From Candidatus Woesearchaeota archaeon (GTDB taxonomy: Archaea > Nanobdellota > Nanobdellia > Woesearchaeales > JACPIF01): a DNA stretch of 64,000 bases. The notes under the pieces are model-generated. The model worked only from the letters and a program-made list of their open reading frames with translations, had not been told where the DNA came from and ran no database searches. A program made the position numbers and the translations under genes. The DNA is taken from the NCBI GenBank assembly GCA_016188215.1, contig JACPIF010000011.1, positions 156,142 through 220,141 on the forward strand, read 5' to 3'. Numbering within the stretch: position 1 is the first letter of the stretch; each line of letters starts with the position of its first letter. Positions 50,238 to 57,945 of this stretch are shown here, piece by piece.

Positions 50238-50530
50238 TGTTTTGTCGTGTGGTGTATGTGCAGCTGCAGTGCCAGCGCATAGATCAGCAGTCCGAGAATT
50301 ATGGAGGGGACTATGTGCGTGAGGAACGGCGATGTAAAAGCGTCAAAAGCCCGCAGGGCTCCCAGCACTTCCTGCAGCACGAAGAACACGAGCGCAACCG
50401 CAAGTATCTTCCATGCCCTCAGCTCCTTCCTTCGGTGGGAAACTCTAATAAGGGAAATTGCAATAGCGCCTGCAACAAATGCAAGTACTACATTTGAAAT
50501 CTTCAGAATGCCCTCAAAGTATTCTACCAT
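50234..50530 (-). CDS. Three-span membrane protein, paralogue B
   Basis: A 98-residue protein of the same build as the next gene: span, basic loop with WKILAVALVFFVLQEVLG, last span. ATG 50530 is chosen because the SD sequence GAGGTG lies just before it, and CTATAAAAAG near 50563-50573 gives a TATA element about 38 bases upstream, leaving a short leader. An in-frame ATG at 50548 would overlap that leader. First gene of the pilin-like operon. Confidence 0.6.
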   Translation of the reverse strand: MVEYFEGILKISNVVLAFVAGAIAISLIRVSHRRKELRAWKILAVALVFFVLQEVLGALRAFDAFTSPFLTHIVPSIILGLLIYALALQLHIHHTTKQ

Positions 50531-50580
50531 GTGCACCTCTTTGGTCATTAATCCATATTTGGACTATAAAAAGATTGTCA

Positions 50581-51033
50581 TTACTGTATCTGCTTTTCAA
50601 GTAAGATTCTATTATCTTCAATAGCTAGAAAAGGAATAATCTCAATAAAGTTAAAGCCGTGCTTAATGAGATATGTAAGCATTTCCCTTCTGGTATTTCT
50701 TGTCTTAATCTTTAGCGAGGAATATCCTCTACTTTTAGCTATTTTTTCAAGATATTCCATCATTTTTGTAAGAACACCTTTCTGCCTGTGTTTAGGAATA
50801 ACCCCAACCATCCAGCAATAAAATGAGCCATCAGCGAGTTTGTTGTATGCTACCAAATAACCAGCCTGCTCTTTGCCGGCATTTGCTACAATAATTAGAC
50901 AATCTTTGCCTTTACAGCGCTCCTCAAAATATTCTTTAGTATATTTTGGCTCATTAAATTCAGGAATATCTTTATGAACTGAGAGAGCTTCATCAATAAT
51001 TGTTTCCCTTATTGTAACTGGTTTATTTGTCAT
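50581..51033 (-). CDS. GNAT family N-acetyltransferase
   Basis: A 150-residue acetyltransferase. VGVIPKHRQKGVLTKMMEYL is motif A, which binds acetyl-CoA. The strand before it, GSFYCWMVGV, and the C-terminal GFNFIEIIPFLA complete the fold. Substrate unknown. It begins at the base after the stop of the membrane-anchored gene and so belongs to the M64 peptidase operon. Confidence 0.85.
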   Translation of the reverse strand: MTNKPVTIRETIIDEALSVHKDIPEFNEPKYTKEYFEERCKGKDCLIIVANAGKEQAGYLVAYNKLADGSFYCWMVGVIPKHRQKGVLTKMMEYLEKIAKSRGYSSLKIKTRNTRREMLTYLIKHGFNFIEIIPFLAIEDNRILLEKQIQ

Positions 51034-51585
51034 TTAGTATTGCCCCGGCGGCATTTGGTAGGGGTTCTCCTGCCTTCCTGTATTTGGCGGCTCTTCCTCG
51101 TTGAATCGTTTCCTTACGAACATGTAGCCTATGAACAGCACCCCTCCTGCTGCCAGCCATAGCCCCATGCGCACCAATCTTCTGGTAAGCGATTCCGGGC
51201 TTAAGGGCGTGACATATGATGTCTCCCCGTCTTGTATGCGCAGGCTTGCCTTTTCATGGAATGGCACTACAAGTACAAAATCCGTCTCATTCAGTTTGAT
51301 TACGCTGCCTTTCATTTTGCCGCCCTGCGCAGTATCAGTGAACAGCAGCAAAGGGACCTCAAAGTTAAAGCCGTAGATCACTTTACTCTGCTCAGAGATG
51401 AGCTCTGCCTTGAGGCTGCCTTGCTGCATCTTCCTGTCAGGGGCGTAGCCGTCCTTTACCTGCACTTCCCTGACTGTAAACCCCTCGCTGTCATAGTGCA
51501 GCAGCACAACATACACTTTTTCTTCTGCAGCGCCTGAAAGCAATGCAAGCATTGCTGTAAAGATGAGGATTGCGCCTAGTCTCAT
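51034..51585 (-). CDS. Membrane-anchored surface protein with C-terminal span
   Basis: A 183-residue protein with a signal peptide (MRLGAILIFTAMLALLSGAA), a beta-rich external domain and one C-terminal span (LWLAAGGVLFIGYMFV) before a charged tail ending in proline-rich sequence. It starts within the M64 peptidase gene by an ATGA overlap. The plan resembles that of 16948-17607. Function unknown. Confidence 0.7.
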   Translation of the reverse strand: MRLGAILIFTAMLALLSGAAEEKVYVVLLHYDSEGFTVREVQVKDGYAPDRKMQQGSLKAELISEQSKVIYGFNFEVPLLLFTDTAQGGKMKGSVIKLNETDFVLVVPFHEKASLRIQDGETSYVTPLSPESLTRRLVRMGLWLAAGGVLFIGYMFVRKRFNEEEPPNTGRQENPYQMPPGQY

Positions 51586-52730
51586 CCGTACACCTCAATC
51601 CCGCCTTCTAATACTTCTTCATTCACCGGCCCGAACTGCTGTGACCGCGAGTAATCCCGCATAATTGAAGTATCCACGCTCCTGAAGAAGCTTGATGTTG
51701 TGCAGCCGGGAAAGCAGCCTGCCCCTGCCACGCTTACCCATTTCCTGCATTTGTTGTCGTCGCAGTTAGGGCTTCCCTTTGCGTCAAACCCTGCATAAAA
51801 ATCATCATCTATGTATTCGTCTGCAAGCTTCCCGAATATATGGGCAAACTCGTGTATCGCGACAAACTCATCATCAGCCGTGTTTACGTACGCCACGTTT
51901 CCAAGCGAGCTGGAGCGCAGCGGCTTCGCTATGTCCACAGCCTTGTTCCTGTTATGCAGCACAATGATATAGTCATGCGGGCAGTTTATTGCATGCTGCT
52001 GCACCAGGAACTCGTCGCAGATGATGTATGCGTCAGTAGTGCATCCAAGCGCCGCCTCCTTGTCCACCCTGTAGAAATTCAGTTTTCCAATGTTGCCTTT
52101 GAACGGCTCAGTTGCAAGGAATGCGTTCAGCACATACCTGTTAACATCATCAGCAAATTTCTCCCCGCTATACCCGTCTGCGAGGAACACAATATCCAGC
52201 TTGTAGTTGGGGTCTCCTGAATAATAGACAGTAGTGCAGTCAATCGCCGCATCCTTTTCATCAATAGGCTTCACCACGGCCTTGCTCCCTGTGCTTTCCA
52301 GCCGCATAGTTATCTTCCCGTTGCGCGCCTTTATGCACTCAGGATTTTTCTGCACTTCAAGGCTTGAGAGCTGCAGCGGATATATTTTATCGCCCTGGAA
52401 CAATACCCCATTGCTGCTTTTCAGGTTTTCAGCGACTCCATCCAGCTTGAGGCTGCTGTACTGGTCAAATTCCGCATCATGGCTGAAGAAGCACACTTGC
52501 TCAATATCAGCAGGCACCGCAAGCAATACCTCCTGCACGCTCCCTGCGCTTTTCTTTGCAGTCTCCAGCAGCTTCTTGTCAAGGCTTGCCTCAAAATTCT
52601 TCCTGAGCCCCTGTTCTGAGACCGAGCCGACGCCAAACACAAGATAGTACCCTACTCCAAGGATGGCAATGCCCACTGCCGCGACTAGTATAATCAGCAC
52701 CGGCATGCTCAGCAACTGCGCTTGTTTCAC
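51582..52730 (-). CDS. M64-type metallopeptidase, membrane-anchored
   Basis: A 382-residue protein with an N-terminal transmembrane anchor (residues 10-32) and an extracellular peptidase domain of the IgA peptidase M64 type. LDIVFLADGYS near 179 is the family opening, and the zinc motif HEFAHIFGKLADEY has His293, Glu294, His297 and Asp304. Six to eight cysteines suggest disulfides. It probably cleaves a surface or environmental protein. First gene of an operon with a surface protein and an acetyltransferase. CGTTTATAAAG at 52752-52762 is the TATA element. Confidence 0.82.
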   Translation of the reverse strand: MKQAQLLSMPVLIILVAAVGIAILGVGYYLVFGVGSVSEQGLRKNFEASLDKKLLETAKKSAGSVQEVLLAVPADIEQVCFFSHDAEFDQYSSLKLDGVAENLKSSNGVLFQGDKIYPLQLSSLEVQKNPECIKARNGKITMRLESTGSKAVVKPIDEKDAAIDCTTVYYSGDPNYKLDIVFLADGYSGEKFADDVNRYVLNAFLATEPFKGNIGKLNFYRVDKEAALGCTTDAYIICDEFLVQQHAINCPHDYIIVLHNRNKAVDIAKPLRSSSLGNVAYVNTADDEFVAIHEFAHIFGKLADEYIDDDFYAGFDAKGSPNCDDNKCRKWVSVAGAGCFPGCTTSSFFRSVDTSIMRDYSRSQQFGPVNEEVLEGGIEVYG

Positions 52731-52787
52731 AGGGCAATTACTGGGACTATTCGTTTATAAAGTTTATCAAAAGTGAAAGTGCGAAGT

Positions 52788-52810
52788 GCGTCGCAGACTG
52801 CCGTCCAGCG
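52788..52810. repeat. Third copy of the GC-rich intergenic block
   Basis: GCGTCGCAGACT (52788-52799) is identical to 23690-23701, and TGCCGTCC (52799-52806) is shared with 2459-2466 and 23673-23680. The 425-base gap it lies in holds no gene. Confidence 0.35.
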
Positions 52811-52909
52811 TTTTGGGTGTGCGCGTTTCACAGAGCGGGGAAAACTTACAGCAATGAGACAAGCAGATGCAACAGATACAATGCTCGTTACTAATTTAGT
52901 TTTAAGTAA

Positions 52910-53050
52910 AAAATGGAAAGAAAAAAGGAGAAAAAACAAAAAAAAGGAGAAAAAACAAAAAAGAGGAGAAAAAGGAAAGAGGAAAAAATAAAACTATGGA
53001 AAAGCAGGAGAAGAAAAAGAGGGAAAAGAGCATAAAGAAATAAAAAACTG
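52910..53050. repeat. Purine-rich low-complexity tract
   Basis: About 140 bases that are almost only A and G, with repeated units similar to AAGGAGAAAAAACAAAAAA (two clear copies) and AGGAGAAAAAGG. On the plus strand it reads as a Lys/Glu-rich frame, but no proper start or SD sequence is seen. Confidence 0.5.
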
Positions 53051-53155
53051 AAACGGGGAATACAAGTTACATCTCAGAAAAACATAAGCAGGCATCTCAC
53101 AACCCTAAAAGGAATCAAAAATAAATGGCTGAGTGCCAAAAGTGCTGCGCACAGC

Positions 53156-54655
53156 CTAAGCCAGAACCTCTGCTGTGACGCTTCTCAGCATATGCTCTGT
53201 TATCTTCACGCTGTAGAACCTTCCGAGATCAACCCTTTTATTAACGCCGACCACCAATGGATATGTTCCAGGCTGCCTGCCGAAGGTATGGTTGCCGTCG
53301 TATATTTCCATGCCGATATCCGCAAGAATAGTCCCTTTTGGGAACACTTTCCTGAGCATAGGCAAATCAATCTCTTTCCTGATCTGCTTCCTCCAGCTCC
53401 AGTAGAATCTTTTGTTCTTTCTCAATTCCCTGCCTCCTTTCGGGTCATCGCCAAGCGTAGTTCCAGGCAGCACCGCAACCTGCCTGATATTGATCCGCCG
53501 CAGCTGCAATCCCTCATCCAGGAATCTTTTCAGCCATAGCATATTTTCCTCATTGGTATGCCTGCTCTCCCCTTTAAGCCCGAAGATAATGTTGATGCCC
53601 GGCAAGAATTTAGGCATGCCGTTATATCCTTTCTCCGCGCCGTACTGGTTGATGATCTTGATGGCCTTATACGCAACTTCAGGCATGCAGTTCAAAGTAT
53701 TCTCTTTTACAACCTTCCTGTCAAAGCTTTCAACGCCAAACGCAGCAACATTCCCCGGGGTGCAATATTCCACGATCAATTTTGTGATCTCAGAGCCTTT
53801 AGGCCCCACTACGCTGATAGGATTCACATTGTCAATGTGCAGCGTCTTGATCTCAGGGCACAATTCCCGCGCGCCTTTCAGCAGTTTCTCAATCGCCGCA
53901 ACATCGCCGTTCATGTAAGAATAGAAGCACGTCTGCTTGCCATACCTGAAATTCCGCACCCCGAGCTCGTAAAGTGCCTTGATCTCCATCAGCACGCCAT
54001 CCGCAGGCCGGTACTGCAGCTTCTTGAAAGGCTCAACACAGAATGAGCAGGTTGCAGTCTTGCACCCTCTCCCTGTCTCTATCTCTGCCATCAGGAAATC
54101 AGGGTAGCATGGATGCTGCTTTACAATAAAAGCCCCTCTCCACGCATACTCCTCCACTTTCAGATAATTATTAATTTCAAGATAGTTCTCATTTATCTCA
54201 TCAAATATGCTTAAGTCTGCTTTCTCTGCATGCTTCCCTCCCTCTAACCTGCTGCCGTGCACGCTTCCTGCAGGCCCTGTCAGCACTTTCCTGCATTTCA
54301 CATCCTGCAGCAGGGAAACTATCTCAGGCAATACCCCCGGGATGGCAGACAGGTATTTTCCGGGCACATGGATGCCAGCAACCACAATCAACTCATGTAT
54401 TGTTCCCAGTATATTCTCTATGAGCTTAAAGTTAGGTGAAATATTTCTGATGCGGATATTAGTCTTCATCCGTTGCTGCGGCGCCCTGGAATGGTAATAC
54501 TTAAACAATCTAAGGTCATCAATAGTCAGGTAGAAAACCTCATGCCCCTGCATGCTCAAGGCTCCCGCTAGATACCTTGGATAAGTTCCCAGATATGGCG
54601 GAACTCCCAATCCAGCGGGCTCATCAGTGTAGCAGTCTAAGATAGCGTATCTCAT
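53156..54655 (-). CDS. Radical SAM protein with an N-terminal cobalamin-like domain
   Basis: A 499-residue protein. The first 150 residues are alpha/beta with LGTYPRYLAGALSMQGHEVF, like the B12-binding half of such enzymes. The cluster motif is CKTATCSFC, a Cx4Cx2C spacing, one residue wider than the usual Cx3Cx2C. AFGVESFDRKVVKENTLNC and GINIIFGLKGE follow as in radical SAM proteins. The C-terminal 60 residues look like a TRAM-like beta barrel (TYPLVVGVNKRVDLG), a nucleic-acid-binding fold. tRNA modification is a plausible role but the substrate is not shown. CTTTTTAACCC near 54681-54691 precedes ATG 54655. Confidence 0.78.
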   Translation of the reverse strand: MRYAILDCYTDEPAGLGVPPYLGTYPRYLAGALSMQGHEVFYLTIDDLRLFKYYHSRAPQQRMKTNIRIRNISPNFKLIENILGTIHELIVVAGIHVPGKYLSAIPGVLPEIVSLLQDVKCRKVLTGPAGSVHGSRLEGGKHAEKADLSIFDEINENYLEINNYLKVEEYAWRGAFIVKQHPCYPDFLMAEIETGRGCKTATCSFCVEPFKKLQYRPADGVLMEIKALYELGVRNFRYGKQTCFYSYMNGDVAAIEKLLKGARELCPEIKTLHIDNVNPISVVGPKGSEITKLIVEYCTPGNVAAFGVESFDRKVVKENTLNCMPEVAYKAIKIINQYGAEKGYNGMPKFLPGINIIFGLKGESRHTNEENMLWLKRFLDEGLQLRRINIRQVAVLPGTTLGDDPKGGRELRKNKRFYWSWRKQIRKEIDLPMLRKVFPKGTILADIGMEIYDGNHTFGRQPGTYPLVVGVNKRVDLGRFYSVKITEHMLRSVTAEVLA

Positions 54656-54758
54656 GAAAGAAAGCGAATAAATAAAGGGTTAAAAAGGTTGCGTAGGGTG
54701 CAACGTTTATAACCAAAAATCCAACTCCATAAAACAACGCAGTAAACTATATCTAGGC

Positions 54759-54773
54759 ACTGGTCACTGGACA
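54759..54773. repeat. 15-base block identical to one upstream of fic
   Basis: ACTGGTCACTGGACA here is identical to 30696-30710. In both cases it lies outside the TATA element of an accessory gene. It may be an operator for the same regulator or an insertion boundary. Confidence 0.4.
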
Positions 54774-54784
54774 TCCCCGCGTGA

Positions 54785-54795
54785 GATATATAAAG
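54785..54795 (+). promoter_or_regulatory. TATA element of the Bro-N/DinD-like operon
   Basis: GATATATAAAG is centred about 27 bases before ATG 54817, as for a leaderless mRNA. The following out-of-frame ATG at 54813 is not used. Confidence 0.55.
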
Positions 54796-54816
54796 GGGTA
54801 CAGTTTTGCGCTATGC

Positions 54817-55650
54817 ATGGCAGAGCATAATGCCCTCGTGGTTTTTCAGGACAAGAAAATAAGAAGGGTATGGCATAATGGCCAGTGGTACTTTTCTGTT
54901 ATTGATATTATAGGTGCTTTGACTGAAAGCAAGGATCCTCGTACATATTGGAAAGTGCTAAAGCATAGGTTATCCGAAGAAGGCAGTGAGGTGGTTACAA
55001 AATGTAACCAACTGAAATTACCTGCGGCAGATGGAAAATATTACGAGACAGACTGCACCGATACCAAGACCATGTTTAGATTAATCCAATCCATACCATC
55101 CCAAAAGGCAGAACCGTTCAAGCTATGGCTTGCTCAAGTAGGCTATGAGCGTGTCCAGGAAATACAAAATCCAGAGCTATCCCAAGAGCGCATGAAAGCT
55201 TTGTACAGGGCAAAAGGCTACTCTGAAGACTGGATAGAAAAAAGGATGCGGGGAATAGCAATCCGCCAGGAATTGACTGATGAGTGGAGGAAAAGAAATG
55301 TTAAGGAGGGCAAAGAATTTGCTATCCTGACAAATGAGATAAGTAAGGCTACCTTTGGCAAGACTGTAGAAGATTACAAGAGGCACAAAAACCTGAAAAA
55401 GGAGAATCTTCGCGACCATATGACTGATTTGGAACTTATCTTTTCCATGTTGGGCGAAAGGGCTACAACAGAAATTGCAAGGACAAAAGATGCAAAAGGA
55501 TTCCGAGAAAACAGGATAGCTTCCATAAAAGGCGGAAAAATAGCCGGTCAGGCAAGGAAAAACTTAGAAATTGAGACTGGCAAGAAGGTTGTCAACCGGG
55601 ATAGCTACCTTAAAGAGCCAGAACGAGAAAAGAGGAAGCGATTGAGATGA
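54817..55650 (+). CDS. Bro-N/DinD-like antirepressor-type protein
   Basis: A 277-residue protein. The first 110 residues fit a Bro-N domain: FQDKKIRRVWHNGQWYFSVI, DPRTYWKVLKHRL and QSIPSQKAEPFKLWLAQVGY. The rest matches the DNA-damage-inducible protein D family: WIEKRMRGIAIRQELTDEWR, EFAILTNEISKATFGKTVED and RDHMTDLELIFSMLGERATT. These proteins are usually viral or phage-type regulators. The stop overlaps the next gene by ATGA, an unusual link to a lipid synthesis operon. Confidence 0.85.
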   Translation: MAEHNALVVFQDKKIRRVWHNGQWYFSVIDIIGALTESKDPRTYWKVLKHRLSEEGSEVVTKCNQLKLPAADGKYYETDCTDTKTMFRLIQSIPSQKAEPFKLWLAQVGYERVQEIQNPELSQERMKALYRAKGYSEDWIEKRMRGIAIRQELTDEWRKRNVKEGKEFAILTNEISKATFGKTVEDYKRHKNLKKENLRDHMTDLELIFSMLGERATTEIARTKDAKGFRENRIASIKGGKIAGQARKNLEIETGKKVVNRDSYLKEPEREKRKRLR

Positions 55651-56267
55651 ATATCTTATTGTATATTCTGTTCATTATCTTAATGCTAATACTTGCATTC
55701 TTCACCTATTGGCGCCTCTGGTTCCTCCGCGACCCGGAAAGAGCCGCGCCAAAAGGCAGGAACATAGTAAGCCCGGCGGACGGTAAAATCCTGAAGGTTG
55801 CAAACATCAAGAAACCAATAGTAAAGGTAGACAAGGGCTTCATCGGCAAAATCTACACAGCAACCAAAGACGTAGCCTCAGAAACAAAATTAGTTGCTAT
55901 CTTCATGTCCCCCCTGGATGTGCACTACAACCGCGCACCGATAGAAGGCAAGGTAATTTCTGTAAAGCATACAAAAGGAAAGTTCTTTGCAGCAAATAAA
56001 TTGGAAGAATCATTGCAGAACGAGAAGAACGAGATTGTTATTCAAAACAAGGAAATTGGAAAGGTCAAGGTAATCCAGGTTGCTGGCTTCCTCGCAAGAA
56101 GAGTCATCTGCTACGTGCACAAAAACCAAAATGTTATTAAAGGCGATAAAATAGGCTTAATCACTTTAGGAAGCCAGTGCATCATCATCATGCCAAAGAA
56201 AGTAAAGCTGTCGGTCAAGGAAGGCCAGCAAGTCTACGCCGGAACAACAATTATAGGTGAATACTGA
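55647..56267 (+). CDS. asd: Archaetidylserine decarboxylase-like protein
   Basis: A 206-residue protein of the short phosphatidylserine decarboxylase type. The N-terminal span (residues 3-24) anchors it, and VSPADGKIL, FMSPLDVHYNR with the histidine, and the self-cleavage site LITLGSQ (Gly175-Ser176) are present. The serine becomes the pyruvoyl group. It makes the ethanolamine head group from archaetidylserine. The archaetidylserine synthase gene follows directly, giving both enzymes of the route. Confidence 0.88.
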   Translation: MNILLYILFIILMLILAFFTYWRLWFLRDPERAAPKGRNIVSPADGKILKVANIKKPIVKVDKGFIGKIYTATKDVASETKLVAIFMSPLDVHYNRAPIEGKVISVKHTKGKFFAANKLEESLQNEKNEIVIQNKEIGKVKVIQVAGFLARRVICYVHKNQNVIKGDKIGLITLGSQCIIIMPKKVKLSVKEGQQVYAGTTIIGEY

Positions 56268-56801
56268 ATGAACATGCTTAAGCTTGTCAAGGCCCCTGAT
56301 CTTGTCTCTCTGCTGAGCCTTGCTTTTGCAATGCTCTCAATCTTCTCCTCTATTGAGCGTGATTTTAATACAGCAATGTTTTTCATGATCCTTTCAGTGG
56401 TGGCAGACTACAGCGATGGCATGCTCGCCAGGCTCATGCATCGCACCGGGAATTTTGGCAAGCAAGTGGATTCTCTTGCAGACATTATCGCGTTCGGTGT
56501 AACACCTGCGGTATTCGGCTACATGGTCCTTGGCAGGGACACCTTCACAATGGCCGCATTAGTCATATTCACCTGCGCCGGCTTGCTGCGATTGGCCCGA
56601 TATAATATCTCTCCTGCATCGGACTATTTTGAGGGGCTGCCTATTACCAGCTCCGCTCTGCTCATCCCGGCTGCATACACCCTCCTGCCGCTCAACCTTT
56701 TACCTTACCTCTATCTTCTATTAGCAGCCCTGATGATATCATCAATTAAAGTCAGTAAGCTAAAATTAGGTAAAAAGGATAAGAAGCAAAAGAAATCATA
56801 G
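56268..56801 (+). CDS. CDP-alcohol phosphatidyltransferase, probable archaetidylserine synthase
   Basis: A 177-residue membrane enzyme. The CDP-alcohol signature D-G-x2-A-R-x8-G-x3-D-x3-D starts at D50 (DGMLAR) and ends D72. Several hydrophobic spans follow, and the C-terminus is lysine-rich. It is placed directly behind the decarboxylase gene with no gap, so serine is the most likely head group donor. Confidence 0.88.
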   Translation: MNMLKLVKAPDLVSLLSLAFAMLSIFSSIERDFNTAMFFMILSVVADYSDGMLARLMHRTGNFGKQVDSLADIIAFGVTPAVFGYMVLGRDTFTMAALVIFTCAGLLRLARYNISPASDYFEGLPITSSALLIPAAYTLLPLNLLPYLYLLLAALMISSIKVSKLKLGKKDKKQKKS

Positions 56802-56854
56802 GTCAATCTGAAATTACAGATATGATATTTTTAGAGAAGCTACTTGCATTTATT

Positions 56855-56925
56855 GAGATAAATTATCTCGAGATCTAGGTAAAGCTATATAAAGGGGCAT
56901 ATATCACCCAGTACTAGATTGGGTG
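56855..56925 (+). promoter_or_regulatory. Promoter region of the secreted-protein operon
   Basis: GAGATAAATTATCTC (56855-56869) is a perfect inverted repeat. GCTATATAAAGG (56884-56895) is a TATA element. CACCCA (56905-56910) and TGGGTG (56920-56925) are complements that overlap the expected transcription start and the SD-like GGTGGTG (56922-56928). Regulated expression is likely. Confidence 0.6.
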
Positions 56926-56932
56926 GTGTTGT

Positions 56933-57502
56933 ATTGTAAAAAAGAGGTCTCAGGCTAAAGCACTATTTCTATCAATTCTCTTACTTACTGCTCTGGCTGT
57001 CATTACTATAGCTCTTAATCATTCTTTACCAGAACAAGCGGTTAGTCCTGATTTACAGAATATTCTTTCTAAGAATCCTAAATTAGCCACTGTAGTGAAT
57101 GGGCAGTCTATTGATACTGAATATATAAGGGAATATTTGAAGACTTATAAGGGCTTTTCTGAGTTGCAATACCGGAATGTGGGAAAAGGCGAGATAGTTA
57201 GGCAAACGTTAGCTGTTGGCAATAATGAGGAGAATATCAAAGGATTTGAGATCAATGGGAAAAGATATGTAGTACACCTAATAGCGTGTGATGTTAATTA
57301 TGGTCAATGCATGTTTAGGATAAACGGATTGCCAACAGGTGGCATCAAAGTTCACAACAGGAATGCTTCTGGTTTTGATTTGGATAATACTTACAGAGTG
57401 GAAATTGATTCTGTCACTTTTGATTATTGTGGTACAAAAAGATTCTGCAATTTGCATTATGAGGCGTATGATAAAGTTGAAGTGAGGGTGAGACCTAAAT
57501 GA
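56933..57502 (+). CDS. Signal-anchored secreted protein with apparent AUU start
   Basis: No ATG, GTG or TTG lies in frame between the stop at 56915 and 57095, yet the frame codes for a perfect signal anchor: KKRSQAKALFLSILLLTALA. ATT 56933 is preceded by GGTGGTG, an SD site. A start at ATT gives 189 residues, the later GTG only 135 with no signal. The mature part has four cysteines near the end (CDVNYGQC, DYCGTKRFC) and alternating strands. Homology unknown. The stop overlaps the next lipoprotein gene by ATGA. Confidence 0.65.
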   Translation: MVKKRSQAKALFLSILLLTALAVITIALNHSLPEQAVSPDLQNILSKNPKLATVVNGQSIDTEYIREYLKTYKGFSELQYRNVGKGEIVRQTLAVGNNEENIKGFEINGKRYVVHLIACDVNYGQCMFRINGLPTGGIKVHNRNASGFDLDNTYRVEIDSVTFDYCGTKRFCNLHYEAYDKVEVRVRPK

Positions 57503-57945
57503 AGAAATTTATGTTGTTAGGATTATTATTAGTAATAATTATTTCAGGGTGTATCCAACAAACGGCTTTAGACACTAAAGAATTAATAAACACTGATAAT
57601 TCCAATAAGTATAGATTAGATGAATTGATAGTTCAATTTAACTCTGTATCTTCTAATGGACTCATTGCTTCTATAAATTCTGAAAATCAGGCAGATGAAA
57701 TAAATTTTAGAAATTATTTTGAAAAGAATATTGCAAATATTAAAAATAACTATAACAAAATTGTTGAACTCAGGATCACATATCCTAGTCAAGCAAATCT
57801 GGCTTTTGTAAAAATTATATATAGTCAAAACACTACTGAGCAAGAAAAAGAACAAATTCTCAAGTTGTTGAAGGAAGATTTAGAGGAAAGATGGTACTCC
57901 AAAAAAGTAAATTTTAGTGTGATAGAATATGTCAGTGGCAAATAG
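57499..57945 (+). CDS. Lipoprotein, 148 residues
   Basis: A signal peptide and lipobox ISGC at the N-terminus indicate a lipid-anchored protein. The mature part is an alpha/beta sequence rich in Asn, Lys and Ile and has no cysteine other than the lipidated one. It overlaps the genes before and after it (ATGA and 17 bases), so its synthesis is tied to that of the protease. Function unknown. Confidence 0.7.
   Translation: MKKFMLLGLLLVIIISGCIQQTALDTKELINTDNSNKYRLDELIVQFNSVSSNGLIASINSENQADEINFRNYFEKNIANIKNNYNKIVELRITYPSQANLAFVKIIYSQNTTEQEKEQILKLLKEDLEERWYSKKVNFSVIEYVSGK

Larger units (their letters stand above)
52731..53155. other. 425-base gap without a gene
   Basis: It holds the M64 peptidase promoter (52752-52762), the GC-rich block at 52788-52810, the purine tract at 52910-53050 and then unstructured sequence. 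No RNA gene is visible. Confidence 0.5.

Noticed and set aside
52773-52991. Lys-rich plus-strand frame of 72 codons
   Set aside because: The lysine-rich half is a translation of the purine tract; no SD or TATA supports it and it runs through the intergenic repeat block.
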